Assembly (NCBI RefSeq): GCF_034263275.1
Contig: NZ_CP139559.1
Coordinates: 5,580,001 to 5,644,000 of the forward strand
Reading direction: 5' to 3'
Source: Mucilaginibacter sp. cycad4
GTDB taxonomy: Bacteria > Bacteroidota > Bacteroidia > Sphingobacteriales > Sphingobacteriaceae
Length of the DNA stretch: 64,000 nt
Each line of letters starts with the position of its first letter. Positions within the stretch are counted from its first letter, which is position 1. Below are positions 43,400 to 52,748 of this stretch, one piece after another. Made by a program: the position numbers and the translations under genes. The notes below the pieces were generated by a model. The model saw nothing but the letters and a program-made list of their open reading frames with translations. It was not told the DNA's origin and did no database searches.

Positions 43400-43821
43400 C
43401 AGATTTTAAAGTGAAGTTCAATTTCATTACCTGATGCATTAAAAATGCATTGATCGGCAAGGTGCTTGATGATAAACACGCCGCGCCCGGTCAGGTTCTC
43501 GAGGTTTTCGGGAGCCGTGGGGTCGGCAAGGTTATTATAGTCAAAGCCCGGGCCTTCATCGGTAACAGTCCAGATAATACGCTTGGGTTCAACTTCGGCG
43601 TTAACAATCACCTTTTTAGTCTCGTCCTGCTTGTTCCCGTGCATAATGGCGTTAATAACCGCTTCGTTAAGACAAGTCATCATGTTGGCAAAAGTGTCTT
43701 CCTCAACATGATATTTATCAGCAATTTCTTCTATCAGCTGCTCAAGCAACGTTATGCTCTCCGGGTTTGACGGCAGCTGCAACGTGTATAGCTCGCTGGT
43801 TTGAACATTTGCCTCTTCCAT
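43399..43821 (-). CDS. RsbW-like ATP-binding anti-sigma/serine kinase
   Basis: This ~140-residue protein is a stand-alone GHKL ATPase of the anti-sigma serine-kinase (RsbW/SpoIIAB) type. The N box is CLNEAVINAIMHGN, the G1 box is TDEGPGFDYNN and the G2 box is GRGVFIIKHLAD. ATG candidates exist at 43845, 43833 and 43821. The last begins one base after the DUF4175 stop and gives MEEANVQTSELYTL, so it is preferred. It sits between DUF4175 and ybeY. No STAS-domain partner or phosphatase is present in this window. Confidence 0.88.
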   Translation of the reverse strand: MEEANVQTSELYTLQLPSNPESITLLEQLIEEIADKYHVEEDTFANMMTCLNEAVINAIMHGNKQDETKKVIVNAEVEPKRIIWTVTDEGPGFDYNNLADPTAPENLENLTGRGVFIIKHLADQCIFNASGNEIELHFKI

Positions 43822-43822
43822 A

Positions 43823-46800
43823 TTATTTGGCATTAAGTTGATCAAAGTAAGATTTTATTTTTTGTTTATAATACAAATTAAGTGCCGGAGATACCGTTCT
43901 GATCTGCTCCGTTTGTTTTGCTTTTTGTTGCTGGTACCCCTGCAGTGCCTTTATATATCCCGGCGGCAAATCCTTACCCGCATTACTCTCTCTTTGCTGA
44001 TCCTGTTCGCGTTGCTGCTCGGCCTTTTCGGCCTCCAATAACCGGGTTTGTATTTGCTGCTGCCTTTTCAGCGCATCATCTGTAATCTTCCTGTTTACGA
44101 GATCACGTTCGGTTTGTTCCATTTCTTTCGAAATTTTATCCAAATTGCCCAATCCACCTGTCCCGTCTTTATTTTCGTCCCTGTCAATTTGCTGCAAAGC
44201 CTGCCTTATCATCTGCTGTTGGCGTGCCATTTTAGCAAACTGCTCGCTCATATTACCATTATTACCTTGCTGGCTTTTGCCTTGGTTTCCCTGCTGCATC
44301 TGCTCACGGGCCTTTTGCATATTCTGATTGAGCTGCTGCTGCATTTTTGCCAGCTGCGATATCGACTGCTGTTTGCCCTTGCCCCCCTTACCGCCTTTGT
44401 TCATCATTTTTTGCATTTGCTCAAGGGCTTCGCTCAGCATCAGGGCAAGGTTATTCATGGATGTCATGGCGTATTGCTGGTTGCGGTTTGCTTCCAATGT
44501 GCGCCTGTCGCCCAAAAATTCAAGGGCCTGGTCAATATGGTCGTTGATACCGGCAATCTCCTTATTCACTGTCGATTGGATTTGTGGTATCCTCCTGCTG
44601 AGGGCATACAAACTGTCTTCGGCTGTTTTCAGGTTGTCTTTGATATCTTTTTGGCTTTGCGATAAAGTAACATACGATGGATCTGTAGGGTTGGTGTTTT
44701 TGAGCGTTTGCATTAACTTTTCCTGGTTAAACGAGCTGTTAACCAAACTCTTTAACAATTCCCTTAGCTGCTGCGCATCAACGGCATTCTCTTTTGATTC
44801 GCCTTCGTCGTTATCCTTTTGCATTTTGGCGGCAAGCTCTTTCATTTGCTTTGCTGCCTGCTGCTGCGATTTTGAAGCTTTTGAATTATCCTTTTTTTGC
44901 AGATCGCCCGCGCTTTGATCCATCTGCTGCTCAATATCTTTGGTTTCTTTTTCGGGATTTTGATAGTCAGATTTACGTTCGGACTGGTCATTGGCCTTCT
45001 GCAGCTCATCAAACCCTTTCTTCACATCCTGAAAGTCCTGTTTCAGTTTATCCTGCTGTTGCTGCAGGTTCTTCTGATCGGCACCCGGTTGTTTGGTTTG
45101 ATCAGATAGTTTCTGCTGCTCACCGGCCAGTTTATTCAACTGATCGAGGTTTTGATTGAGCTTTTGTTCAAATTCCAACTTCTTATACAATTCCAATACC
45201 CTGTCCAATTCCTTTTTTAATGATTTATTATCCATTTGCATTTTGGATAATTCATCGCGGGTAGCGTCCTTTTGTTGCTCGTTTAACAATTGCTGCAGGT
45301 TTTGCAGCAGCTCTTTTGTTTTTTGATCAAGCACGTTATTAAACAGGTCCTCTATTTGCTTTTGCTTAGCCTTGATCTCCTCGGTTTGCTGCTGGTTTTC
45401 CTGCCGGTTGTATAAATTCTTTTTGTTATCGGCCTGGATGTCTTTCACCAGGTCTTCCAGGTCCTTCCGTTTTTGCATCAGGTCTTCCACTTGCTTTTTC
45501 TCATCAAATGAGAGCGTGTTTTTGTTCAGCAGGTTTTGGTTTAACTTTTGCGCGTCACGTTCAACCTGCCCGGCCAGCTTAATAGCCGAAGCCATTTTTT
45601 CTTTTATTGCTTTTGATCCGGCGTTTAACTGTTGGTTAATCTCCTTGCTGTCAGGTACATTTAGTGTATGTTTTGCAGTACGGGCTGTTTTGCGGCCGGT
45701 CACTTCGTCGTTATCGGCAACCTCAAAATAATAGCTTACATGGTCGCCTGGGTTGATGCCCATTTCCTTTAGGTTCCAGTAGTAAAAGAAATCGGCCTGC
45801 GTTTGAGCCAGGTCGGCATTAACCTTTTTGGTAAACTCTTTGGCTTTGCTGTTACCTGCGGCTTCAATACTGTAATGAAATGTAAGCGACGAAAAGCCAT
45901 GATCGTCCTGGATCTTCCCGTTAAAATAAAACGCTTTCATGCTTACCGAATCCGGCTTTTCATCAACAGAGATAGAAGGCGCTTCGTCGGTAACAACACT
46001 GATGCGGTAAGTGGCCGAATCGCTATAGTTCACCTGCGCGTTAACCGGCAAAAGTTTATAGATTGAATTTTTCAGCACCCTCTCGCTGTGTTCAAATACG
46101 TCTGCTCCGTTTTGCACGGCGGGATGACTTTGGCCGTTCATATCAAACATAAGGGCGCTGGCATACTGGGTATGCAATTGCCAGTTCACCGTTGTGCCGG
46201 CAGGGATGGTCAAATCTCCGGCGTTAAGCAGCTTTTCATTTTTTTTATGGAGGTAGGCCGGATAATTCAATTCAACATCAAAATGAAGCAGTGCCGGTTT
46301 CTGGTTTACTTTAATTTCGTAAACAGCAGAACTGAACCCATTTCCTGATAATTTAAAACGGGTATTTTGCTGCAGGTTGCTAAACTGGTAATGAAAACGG
46401 CTGATGTTATCCTTATCAAGTTTGAACGTGTTCTCGCCCATTTCAACATAAACATCTGCCGGTAGCTTATCGCCTTCCAGCTTAAGGTCGAGCTTTAAAT
46501 CATTGCCCTGAACAACCGAAAGCGTTTTGTTCAATACAACAAATTTAAACGGGGCCGCAGGCACAAAATATTCGTTATGCCTGATCAGCCTTTTAGTGCT
46601 TTCGGTTAATACAGAAGGCGCCGCCAAAGCAATAATGATAATTACCCCCAGCGGACCAAGCGCCCATTTTAAATATTTGGTATTTTCTTTAAGGTTGATG
46701 GCCGATGGAAAACTTACAGGTTTAAGCGCTTCTATCTTTTGATCGATACTGGCTTCGATAAGCGCACGATGACTTTCATCTTCGGCAGCCAGTTTTTTAA

Positions 46801-47149
46801 GCTGCAGGGTATTGAGCAGCTTATCATGAACATCGTTAAAATGTTTGCCTATAATTTCGGCCGCTTCATCATGCGTTAAGGTTTTGCCCAGTTTAAGCCA
46901 GGCCAATAATGATGGTAAAACCAGCCAGCAAATAAGCACCGTATTGAGCAGGATAAAGAAGTAAAAAAGGATGGTACGCAGCAGGATGCTGAAATTGCCG
47001 AAATATTCGCTCAGTGTTATAACCACGTAAGCTGTGAAAAGGCCGGCACCTAAAAATATTAATCCGCGCAGAAAATTATTGAAATAATACTTCCGGGTGA
47101 AAGTATTGATTTTGCCAAGCAAAAGTTCATAATTTTCTGTCGAGGCCAT
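43823..47149 (-). CDS. DUF4175 family membrane-anchored coiled-coil protein
   Basis: This 1108-residue protein has two or three hydrophobic segments in the N-terminal ~185 residues (NNFLRGLIFLGAGLFTAYVV; LFYFFILLNTVLICWLVLPS; WALGPLGVIIIIALAAPS). A beta-rich extracytoplasmic region follows (about 200-480). From ~490 to the end there are very long Gln/Lys/Asp-rich coiled coils with low-complexity stretches. This is the architecture of DUF4175 proteins of Bacteroidota, whose function is unknown. First gene of the DUF4175-RsbW-ybeY unit, with start/stop spacing of one base. Confidence 0.85.
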   Translation of the reverse strand: MASTENYELLLGKINTFTRKYYFNNFLRGLIFLGAGLFTAYVVITLSEYFGNFSILLRTILFYFFILLNTVLICWLVLPSLLAWLKLGKTLTHDEAAEIIGKHFNDVHDKLLNTLQLKKLAAEDESHRALIEASIDQKIEALKPVSFPSAINLKENTKYLKWALGPLGVIIIIALAAPSVLTESTKRLIRHNEYFVPAAPFKFVVLNKTLSVVQGNDLKLDLKLEGDKLPADVYVEMGENTFKLDKDNISRFHYQFSNLQQNTRFKLSGNGFSSAVYEIKVNQKPALLHFDVELNYPAYLHKKNEKLLNAGDLTIPAGTTVNWQLHTQYASALMFDMNGQSHPAVQNGADVFEHSERVLKNSIYKLLPVNAQVNYSDSATYRISVVTDEAPSISVDEKPDSVSMKAFYFNGKIQDDHGFSSLTFHYSIEAAGNSKAKEFTKKVNADLAQTQADFFYYWNLKEMGINPGDHVSYYFEVADNDEVTGRKTARTAKHTLNVPDSKEINQQLNAGSKAIKEKMASAIKLAGQVERDAQKLNQNLLNKNTLSFDEKKQVEDLMQKRKDLEDLVKDIQADNKKNLYNRQENQQQTEEIKAKQKQIEDLFNNVLDQKTKELLQNLQQLLNEQQKDATRDELSKMQMDNKSLKKELDRVLELYKKLEFEQKLNQNLDQLNKLAGEQQKLSDQTKQPGADQKNLQQQQDKLKQDFQDVKKGFDELQKANDQSERKSDYQNPEKETKDIEQQMDQSAGDLQKKDNSKASKSQQQAAKQMKELAAKMQKDNDEGESKENAVDAQQLRELLKSLVNSSFNQEKLMQTLKNTNPTDPSYVTLSQSQKDIKDNLKTAEDSLYALSRRIPQIQSTVNKEIAGINDHIDQALEFLGDRRTLEANRNQQYAMTSMNNLALMLSEALEQMQKMMNKGGKGGKGKQQSISQLAKMQQQLNQNMQKAREQMQQGNQGKSQQGNNGNMSEQFAKMARQQQMIRQALQQIDRDENKDGTGGLGNLDKISKEMEQTERDLVNRKITDDALKRQQQIQTRLLEAEKAEQQREQDQQRESNAGKDLPPGYIKALQGYQQQKAKQTEQIRTVSPALNLYYKQKIKSYFDQLNAK

Positions 47150-47352
47150 ACTACAGGTGGAAAAACATTAAATACACATGCTTTATTAAACGCAAAAGCC
47201 ATGTATTATATATAATACGCGTTGGTTTAAGTTAAAAATTAAAGCAATAATAATAAAATGTTAATTGTTTATGACAATAAAAGTTGATTCCCGCACTTTA
47301 TTGGGTAACACCTGGCTTTAAACAATGACGATAGGAAAAACCCGGGACAATC

Positions 47353-47793
47353 CTACTCCTGTTCCTCAACTGTTTCCTCCTCCTCAACCTCTGCGGGTTC
47401 GAGCTTATGCAGCCAGATGCCGGCTATCCCGGTAATTGAATATGGGAATATAATTACTGCTATGGAAGATACCGCCGAAACGTTTTTTTCAAAAAGTAAT
47501 TCAAAAAAAGGGAGCGTGGTAATTATAAGTATCCCTGTGGTTAAAACCTGTTTTATATAAAACGGAGCTCTTTTTTTTGATAAAGAGTATACGGCAACCC
47601 AAAATACAAAGGCAAAGGGAATAGTAACCAGCAGTACTATATCTGCAAAAATGATATAGTCTTTCCGGATCTCTTCGATAAGGCTTATTTCAGGGTTCTC
47701 GATAATAAACCATGACAGTACAAGATGCAGTAATGGCGCTATGATCACCATCAGCAACCAAACTTTTAAGCTATATATAAATGACCTGTTCAT
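47353..47793 (-). CDS. small four-helix membrane protein, unknown
   Basis: A 146-residue hypothetical protein with four hydrophobic segments (VWLLMVIIAPLLHLVLSWFI; FADIVLLVTIPFAFVFWVAV; QVLTTGILIITTLPFFELLF; AVSSIAVIIFPYSITGIAGI). A highly acidic C-terminal tail is rich in Glu (about residues 134-146). I do not recognise a family. The gene stands alone. Confidence 0.65.
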   Translation of the reverse strand: MNRSFIYSLKVWLLMVIIAPLLHLVLSWFIIENPEISLIEEIRKDYIIFADIVLLVTIPFAFVFWVAVYSLSKKRAPFYIKQVLTTGILIITTLPFFELLFEKNVSAVSSIAVIIFPYSITGIAGIWLHKLEPAEVEEEETVEEQE

Positions 47794-48279
47794 AATTTAT
47801 TAAGCGCGCTAACAAGATACATAGCAGTCAATAAAATAACAAGGATACCCCGGTTCATAAACGGCACACAATTATCATTTAGCACAGCAATTATAACCAT
47901 GATAACCCGGCAAATGCTTTTTTACATACAGATGGTGCGTTGCCATACCCGCAGATATTAAAATAACGCTGATTTAAAGGCCCCGCCAATAATTTAAAAG
48001 GTTTACAGTAAAATATAGAACTGCTTTTTTAGCCAAAAATTATATCTGTACCTGCAGAAATTTCTCTGCTAAAACAGCGGAGCAAAAATTTCGACTTTAG
48101 CGAGAAAAACCAGGATTTGGCCCGCAAATAACAAGTACGATTATTTATTTAAAATTTCTGTATAAAATTAACCTCGGGTTAATTGCCGCAATATAAATTA
48201 ACATAAAAAAGGGTGTTTTCACGGATTGTTAAGCGTATAGTTAATTATTACCTTGCGTTAATTTAGCCGCCATCCTATC
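47794..48279. other. 486-bp gap, no gene seen
   Basis: AT-rich spacer between divergent genes for two small membrane proteins. A weak inverted repeat (TCTGCTAAAACAGCGGA, near 48065-48081) is the only structure noted. Confidence 0.4.
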
Positions 48280-48930
48280 ATGATTCCGAACCAACTCAAT
48301 ACCCCCATATTGAACTATTTTAGTGTAGGCGGCGTTTGGCAAAATATTTTATTTTATGTTACCATATTTTGCCTTCTATATATCAACATTTTTTTAACCC
48401 GCCGAAAGAAAAGTTATAAGCTGCCCTTAACCGGAAATATACCGGGTGAAAAAGATGAGCTTATTGCGCCCGTTGCAGATATTGCCGATAAAAACACCTT
48501 ACACGAAACAAACACTACTTTAAATGAAGAAATGGCCGGCGGGCTAAATGATCAATTATCTGAAATATCGGCTCCCCTTGAATTACCAATAGCTGGCAAT
48601 CAAAGCCAGTGGGATTGGTCGCTGGATTTTAGCAGCCGGGAGCTTACGCTTTCTGAATATGGATTACAAGTCCACGGGTTTCCTGAAAACACAAAACCAA
48701 TTTTAAATGAGGCTATTATTGTTGTTGATCCCCGGCATCGCCAGGCGGTTATAGATGCCATTGAAAGGTCATTTAAAACCGGCGCCGATTTTTCAATGAG
48801 CTATTTCATTAACCCATTAAACAGCGGCCGGCCCAGGGAGATAAAATCGACAGCTAAGGTTCAATATAACGAGCAGAGAACGCCCGAAAAACTATCCGGG
48901 ACGTTTGCACTTACCCATACCGAACCGTAG
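48280..48930 (+). CDS. membrane-anchored PAS-like protein, no output domain
   Basis: This 216-residue protein has one N-terminal membrane helix (about residues 22-40, FYVTIFCLLYINIF) followed by RRKK, so the rest is cytoplasmic. After a ~60-residue acidic linker comes a segment resembling a PAS_3 fold: WDWSLDFSSRELTLSEYGLQ, then VVDPRHRQAVIDAIERSFKT and FSMSYFINPLNSGRPREIKS. No kinase, GGDEF or HTH follows. It may be a decayed or stand-alone sensor. Unlike neighbouring genes it has no partner. Confidence 0.6.
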   Translation: MIPNQLNTPILNYFSVGGVWQNILFYVTIFCLLYINIFLTRRKKSYKLPLTGNIPGEKDELIAPVADIADKNTLHETNTTLNEEMAGGLNDQLSEISAPLELPIAGNQSQWDWSLDFSSRELTLSEYGLQVHGFPENTKPILNEAIIVVDPRHRQAVIDAIERSFKTGADFSMSYFINPLNSGRPREIKSTAKVQYNEQRTPEKLSGTFALTHTEP

Positions 48931-48978
48931 TGAAGAAGTGATTGTGCTTTAGAGGTTCCGTTCCCGGGCCGGTTTACA

Positions 48979-49164
48979 AGTGTTCAATTTTTAAAAGTGT
49001 GAACACCCGCCATCTTTCCATAAAAAACACCACTGATTGCCAGCCACTTGCATTTTGGCCAAAATGTATTAAAAGCCGACCTAAACAAAGAAGCCCTGGA
49101 AATCAATGAGTTATGAATTTTCATTTTTAAACGTTGAACACCCGGTTTTTAAAAATTGAACACT
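48979..49164. mobile_element. 186-bp MITE-like element with 18-bp inverted ends
   Basis: AGTGTTCAATTTTTAAAA (48979-48996) and its exact reverse complement (49147-49164) bound a 186-bp segment. Subterminal direct repeats TGAACACCCG occur at 49000-49009 and at about 49135-49144. Read from 48981 to 49162 the element starts TG and ends CA; these ends plus repeated subterminal sites are features of IS21-family elements, so it may be a deletion derivative. The middle contains a 17-codon tail (…ADLNKEALEINEL stop). No clear target duplication. The wider 48931-49476 gap holds no gene. Confidence 0.6.
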
Positions 49165-49476
49165 GACAAGATCTTGTCAGTTTATTGAACGGGATAGAGC
49201 CTGTTTAAGTAACAGTCATGCGAACTATGGAGAGAATACTAACAGCATATTCCATCATAAATAGTACCTTTAGTGTAGCCTACAAAGATAAAGAAACAGC
49301 TTAAGCGTAAATAGATAAAGCTTATTATCAGCAAACGTCACGCTTTAATCAGCCTGGCGCTTTCACTTCAATCCGTTTAAAGCGCTAAGTCTTCCGCATG
49401 TTGTTCAGCGCCTCATTAATTCATTTAACCGCGTAGTTATAATTTGCAGCTTCATGTCATCATCACTAAAATATCA

Positions 49477-49956
49477 TTATTTATTCCTGCGTTTTTTATC
49501 CGGCATTGGTGTTACATTTTCAAAATCTACACTGGCCTCTCTTTTTCGCGGAGTTAACAATCTTGTTTTGTGCACAATGTACTCATTGCCCTTCCCTATC
49601 TCTATTATATAGAATACATATAGCGTTTGAGCAGTGAGATCTGTTGTTTTTTTCGCAAAATCGATCAGCGTGGGAAGACTGACCATCCTGATCTTTGATA
49701 GTGAAGCATTATTAATACTCTGGCCTGAATCCTTTAAATTATATACAAAAGTTGGTTCGTTATTGTATTTGAGACATGGGCATTTGACAGTAAAGTATTT
49801 ATACTGTGATTCTATCCCGACATCCCACATCCTATCTTTCAGCGTTGTATTGGCGGTATCCAGCAAATAATAAACCGTATCGATATTGTTGGCTACCTTT
49901 TGAGCAGAAGCGCTATAAATGTTAAGGCAAAGTATTACGATCAAAAAGTATTTCAT
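49477..49956 (-). CDS. small secreted protein, unknown
   Basis: A 159-residue protein with a signal peptide (MKYFLIVILCLNIYSASAQ). The mature part is mixed alpha/beta with two Cys in TVKCPCLKYNNEP and a basic C-terminus. No family is recognised. Its ATG is 8 nt beyond the stop of the zincin-like lipoprotein gene, so the two are probably co-transcribed. An accessory or partner protein for that lipoprotein is possible but speculative. Confidence 0.65.
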   Translation of the reverse strand: MKYFLIVILCLNIYSASAQKVANNIDTVYYLLDTANTTLKDRMWDVGIESQYKYFTVKCPCLKYNNEPTFVYNLKDSGQSINNASLSKIRMVSLPTLIDFAKKTTDLTAQTLYVFYIIEIGKGNEYIVHKTRLLTPRKREASVDFENVTPMPDKKRRNK

Positions 49957-49963
49957 AAGTCAA

Positions 49964-51700
49964 TCAGTTGCAATTTCCGGGTAATTTATCACTTGAGTTC
50001 AAAGAACTGTTATAAAAACTATTTAACTGCGCATCTGTTAGCGAGTATTTTGTTTTAATAGCATCATACGCCTGTTGTAAAGTAGCTGTTTCTGTCGCCG
50101 TTGCTGATGGATCGGAAGTATTTAAGCCATATAACATTGCACTGGCATATTCTGCGTCCGTATGAGCCGATTTATCCCATGTTTTCAAGGCACCGACCGC
50201 CTGATCAAAGTAATTAGTCAGCATGACCAGATGGTTGCTATAATTGGCAGGCAAACCATCGAGTGTACACCATTGATCTATAGATAAAAGCCAGTTGTTG
50301 TTTGTAAAATCGGTATATCCCTGGGATGCATTATCCTGGGCAGTCGATAGTCCGTAGTTGATATAAGCATGCATGGTTTCATGGATGATTGTTGCAGCAA
50401 TTAATAACCTCGAACTATTTTGAAGCATCTTTGTGTTTAATGTGATTGTCGCGCTTTGACCGATACCGGAAGACTGAGGCTGGGTTTGCCCAAGTTTATA
50501 GGTTAACTCAGTACTATTTGGCTTAGAAACGGCCCAGTCAAGGTTAGCGTTTTGCCAAACCAGGTCAGGCCTTTGCGATGTTATAAATGGAGACACCAGA
50601 TTGGTATATACGCCGATACTTGCCAATTGATCAATAATCAATTTAGTAGCACATGGAAAATACTTCGCCAGGCTATCTGTTCTCACTGTAAAAAGCACTG
50701 GTGGGGGCGGCACTACACATGGAGAAGCCGGTGGATCCGGTGGATATGTTGGCGGAGGGAAAGTTCCATCGCCATCGCCTGGAGGCTGCTGTACATTTTT
50801 ATCAAGGATTAAACGGTCACCGGTCGATTGCACTTGTAATTTGGTAGCATTCGTTCCCGGGCAAGGCTGACTTGGTGGATTGCTGCCGCCGCTGCCGTTA
50901 CCACTCCCTGTGGAACCTGATGGTGCTCCCCCATCTCCGCCCCCATCTACCCAATCACAAGTCGCTCCTAAATATTTAACGTCTACGACCTCTCCGTTTA
51001 CCTCCGATATCTGATACCAGTCAGTACAATCCTGCTGTAATTTATTAGTTTGTACGCTTTGAACAGCCTGGCTACCCTTGTGAGATGATGGACCAGAAGT
51101 GGTTGACATAGCTTTGAGAATTCGGCCATTCTTATAAAACCAACCGCTTATAAATTTGCCTTTCGGGGTACTGTATAAAACTGTTCCGGAAAAATCACTG
51201 TCGCGCTTATTGTACCTGTTCCGATCAAGTTTGCTCAGGTCATTTTTTAAATAAGCTGGGTCTGCGATCACAGTCATCACATAAGCATCGTAGCTTTCTC
51301 CGTTTTTTAATAATAAGAAGGAACTGCGGCTTTTGGACTGCTCGGTGACCTTTCCAGAATTCATGTTTTTCAGTTCAGCATGATACTCTACATTCGGATC
51401 AATCGGGATTTCGAGGACTTGCTGTCCTGCACGCAGGTAGGTACTCCCATTCTGCCATGCTGGTCTTATTAGCTGACTAACGTCCGAACTATTTTGTATT
51501 GACTGAACTCCCATTTTGCTATTCGCCGGGAATGCATTTTCATACCAGGCCTTAGCCTGAACAATCGCCGGGTCGCTTATTTGATGGGCGGAATCTCCGT
51601 CGCTGTCTTTTTTACAACTATTTACGGATAGCATAATCGCAGACACAATAGCGATTGGGTACAAGACTTTAGGAAAAGATTTAAGTTTAAGATATTTCAT
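49964..51700 (-). CDS. exported lipoprotein with C-terminal zincin-like HETMH motif
   Basis: A 578-residue protein. The signal ends AIMLSVNSCKKDSD, a lipobox-like site. The N-terminal ~200 residues resemble exported Bacteroidota proteins of unknown function (e.g. VLYSTPKGKFISGWFYKNGR). A Gly/Ser- and then Pro-rich linker follows (about 250-340). The C-terminal domain contains LLIAATIIHETMHAYINYGL, with H440-E441-T-M-H444 of a zinc protease. A third ligand is not certain (downstream NHLVMLTNYFD or DAEYASAM). I read it as a possible surface metallopeptidase. AT-rich base use and the gene-poor surroundings suggest an accessory origin. Confidence 0.7.
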   Translation of the reverse strand: MKYLKLKSFPKVLYPIAIVSAIMLSVNSCKKDSDGDSAHQISDPAIVQAKAWYENAFPANSKMGVQSIQNSSDVSQLIRPAWQNGSTYLRAGQQVLEIPIDPNVEYHAELKNMNSGKVTEQSKSRSSFLLLKNGESYDAYVMTVIADPAYLKNDLSKLDRNRYNKRDSDFSGTVLYSTPKGKFISGWFYKNGRILKAMSTTSGPSSHKGSQAVQSVQTNKLQQDCTDWYQISEVNGEVVDVKYLGATCDWVDGGGDGGAPSGSTGSGNGSGGSNPPSQPCPGTNATKLQVQSTGDRLILDKNVQQPPGDGDGTFPPPTYPPDPPASPCVVPPPPVLFTVRTDSLAKYFPCATKLIIDQLASIGVYTNLVSPFITSQRPDLVWQNANLDWAVSKPNSTELTYKLGQTQPQSSGIGQSATITLNTKMLQNSSRLLIAATIIHETMHAYINYGLSTAQDNASQGYTDFTNNNWLLSIDQWCTLDGLPANYSNHLVMLTNYFDQAVGALKTWDKSAHTDAEYASAMLYGLNTSDPSATATETATLQQAYDAIKTKYSLTDAQLNSFYNSSLNSSDKLPGNCN

Positions 51701-52234
51701 GTTACGAGGTCAGGTTTTGAACAAATATTGAAATTATATCTAAAGTTTATAATATGTAAAGAAAATATTACCTATTAGTATAAAACATTTCAATTATAAA
51801 CTTTAGAGAAACCAACTTAACCTGTGGCTTATTTACAAAGCCAATTATGAAGACCGTGACAGATTTGTCCGAAAATCAAAACACTAAATTTGTTTTAATG
51901 CAGATAGTATGCTATAAGCAATAACAATCAGGAGCGAATACCCGAACCATAAAGAAATTCCATACGATTTCATCTTTTATGACCTATCCTGACATTGAGT
52001 AAATATGCCGGACGCTACCCGACATGCGAGGTAACGAATAGTGGCGGAGCCCGTGTGTAACAGCGAATCAGATAAAGATTATTAAGAAATAGCGGGACTA
52101 CTTAGAATGAAATCTTCTTATTAGACGTTTTTTGCCTGCAACCATAATCTTATTAAAGTAGAAGTCTTCAAAAGGGCATTTGCATTTTGAATTATAGCAA
52201 CAACAATTATATTTGCAATCCGGCTATATTTAAT
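51701..52234. other. 534-bp gap, no gene seen
   Basis: AT-rich spacer between the zincin-like gene and tRNA-Pro. No protein-coding frame, repeat family or hairpin could be supported. Confidence 0.4.
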
Positions 52235-52308
52235 CGGGATGTAGCGTAGCCCGGTATCGCGCCAGCATGGGGTGCTGGAGGTCGTGGGTTCGAATCCCGC
52301 CATCCCGA
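52235..52308 (+). tRNA. tRNA-Pro(GGG)
   Basis: A 74-nt cloverleaf. The acceptor stem CGGGATG pairs with CATCCCG plus discriminator A. The D arm lies in GCGTAGCCCGGTATCGC, the anticodon stem CCAGC/GCTGG encloses loop ATGGGGT with anticodon GGG, and the T arm is GTGGGTTCGAATCCCGC. CCA is not encoded. A hairpin terminator follows. tRNA 3' ends are common integration sites, and decayed genes lie directly downstream. Confidence 0.95.
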
Positions 52309-52318
52309 CTTGAAAATC

Positions 52319-52354
52319 AAGGACTTATGATTGAAAAATCTAAGTCCTTTTTTG
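52319..52354 (+). terminator. terminator after tRNA-Pro
   Basis: AAGGACTTA (52319-52327) pairs with TAAGTCCTT (52341-52349), then a T run. Confidence 0.8.
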
Positions 52355-52469
52355 TTGGATCTAACATAGGTCTAACAGTTTGCGTGTGTTTTAGTACGTT
52401 TTTTATTGCTAAGAAAATCACATTAAGTTATTTTGTGCTATTGAAGATAGTAGCAGGAACCAATTATTG

Positions 52470-52708
52470 CTATAATTCGATAAACTTAGCATTACTATAG
52501 TTTAGATTTTCATTGTGTTGAACGTAGCCAAATTGATTTGTCAGCATTTTGGTATGGCCTATTTTAAATTCTGGAATATTCTGGTGATGATGTCCGTAAA
52601 TCCAATAATCCGGGGTGGTATACACAATCAATCATCAAGCACAGTTGCGAAAGCTTCGTTTAAATAATCGCTTTTGTACTCAGGCGGATAGTGTTTAAAA
52701 GTAGGAAC
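52470..52708 (-). pseudogene. metallophosphoesterase remnant (C-terminal part)
   Basis: Minus-strand reading from ~52708 gives VPTFKHYPPEYKSDYLNEAF then ATVLDD and a stop. After a frame change it continues with YTTPDYWIYGHHHQNIPEFK, IGHTKMLTNQFGYVQHNENL and a final stop at 52470-52472. GHHH and the N-x-x-GYV end are the C-terminal signature of calcineurin-like phosphoesterases. The N-terminal metal motifs are missing and the frame is broken near 52620-52630, so this is a dead 3' fragment. It sits next to a subtilase remnant on the same strand. Confidence 0.8.
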
Positions 52709-52748
52709 GTACGGTCGATACTACCGCACAGCTGATTAAAGTACCGCA

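Noticed and set aside
44048..45159. Long plus-strand ORFs opposite the DUF4175 coiled coil
   Set aside because: They are Leu/Cys-rich antisense readings of Gln/Lys-rich codons and have no domain or start-site support.
52121..52303. Minus-strand 60-codon ORF over tRNA-Pro
   Set aside because: It is the familiar false ORF (MAGFEPTTS...) produced by reading a tRNA gene backwards.
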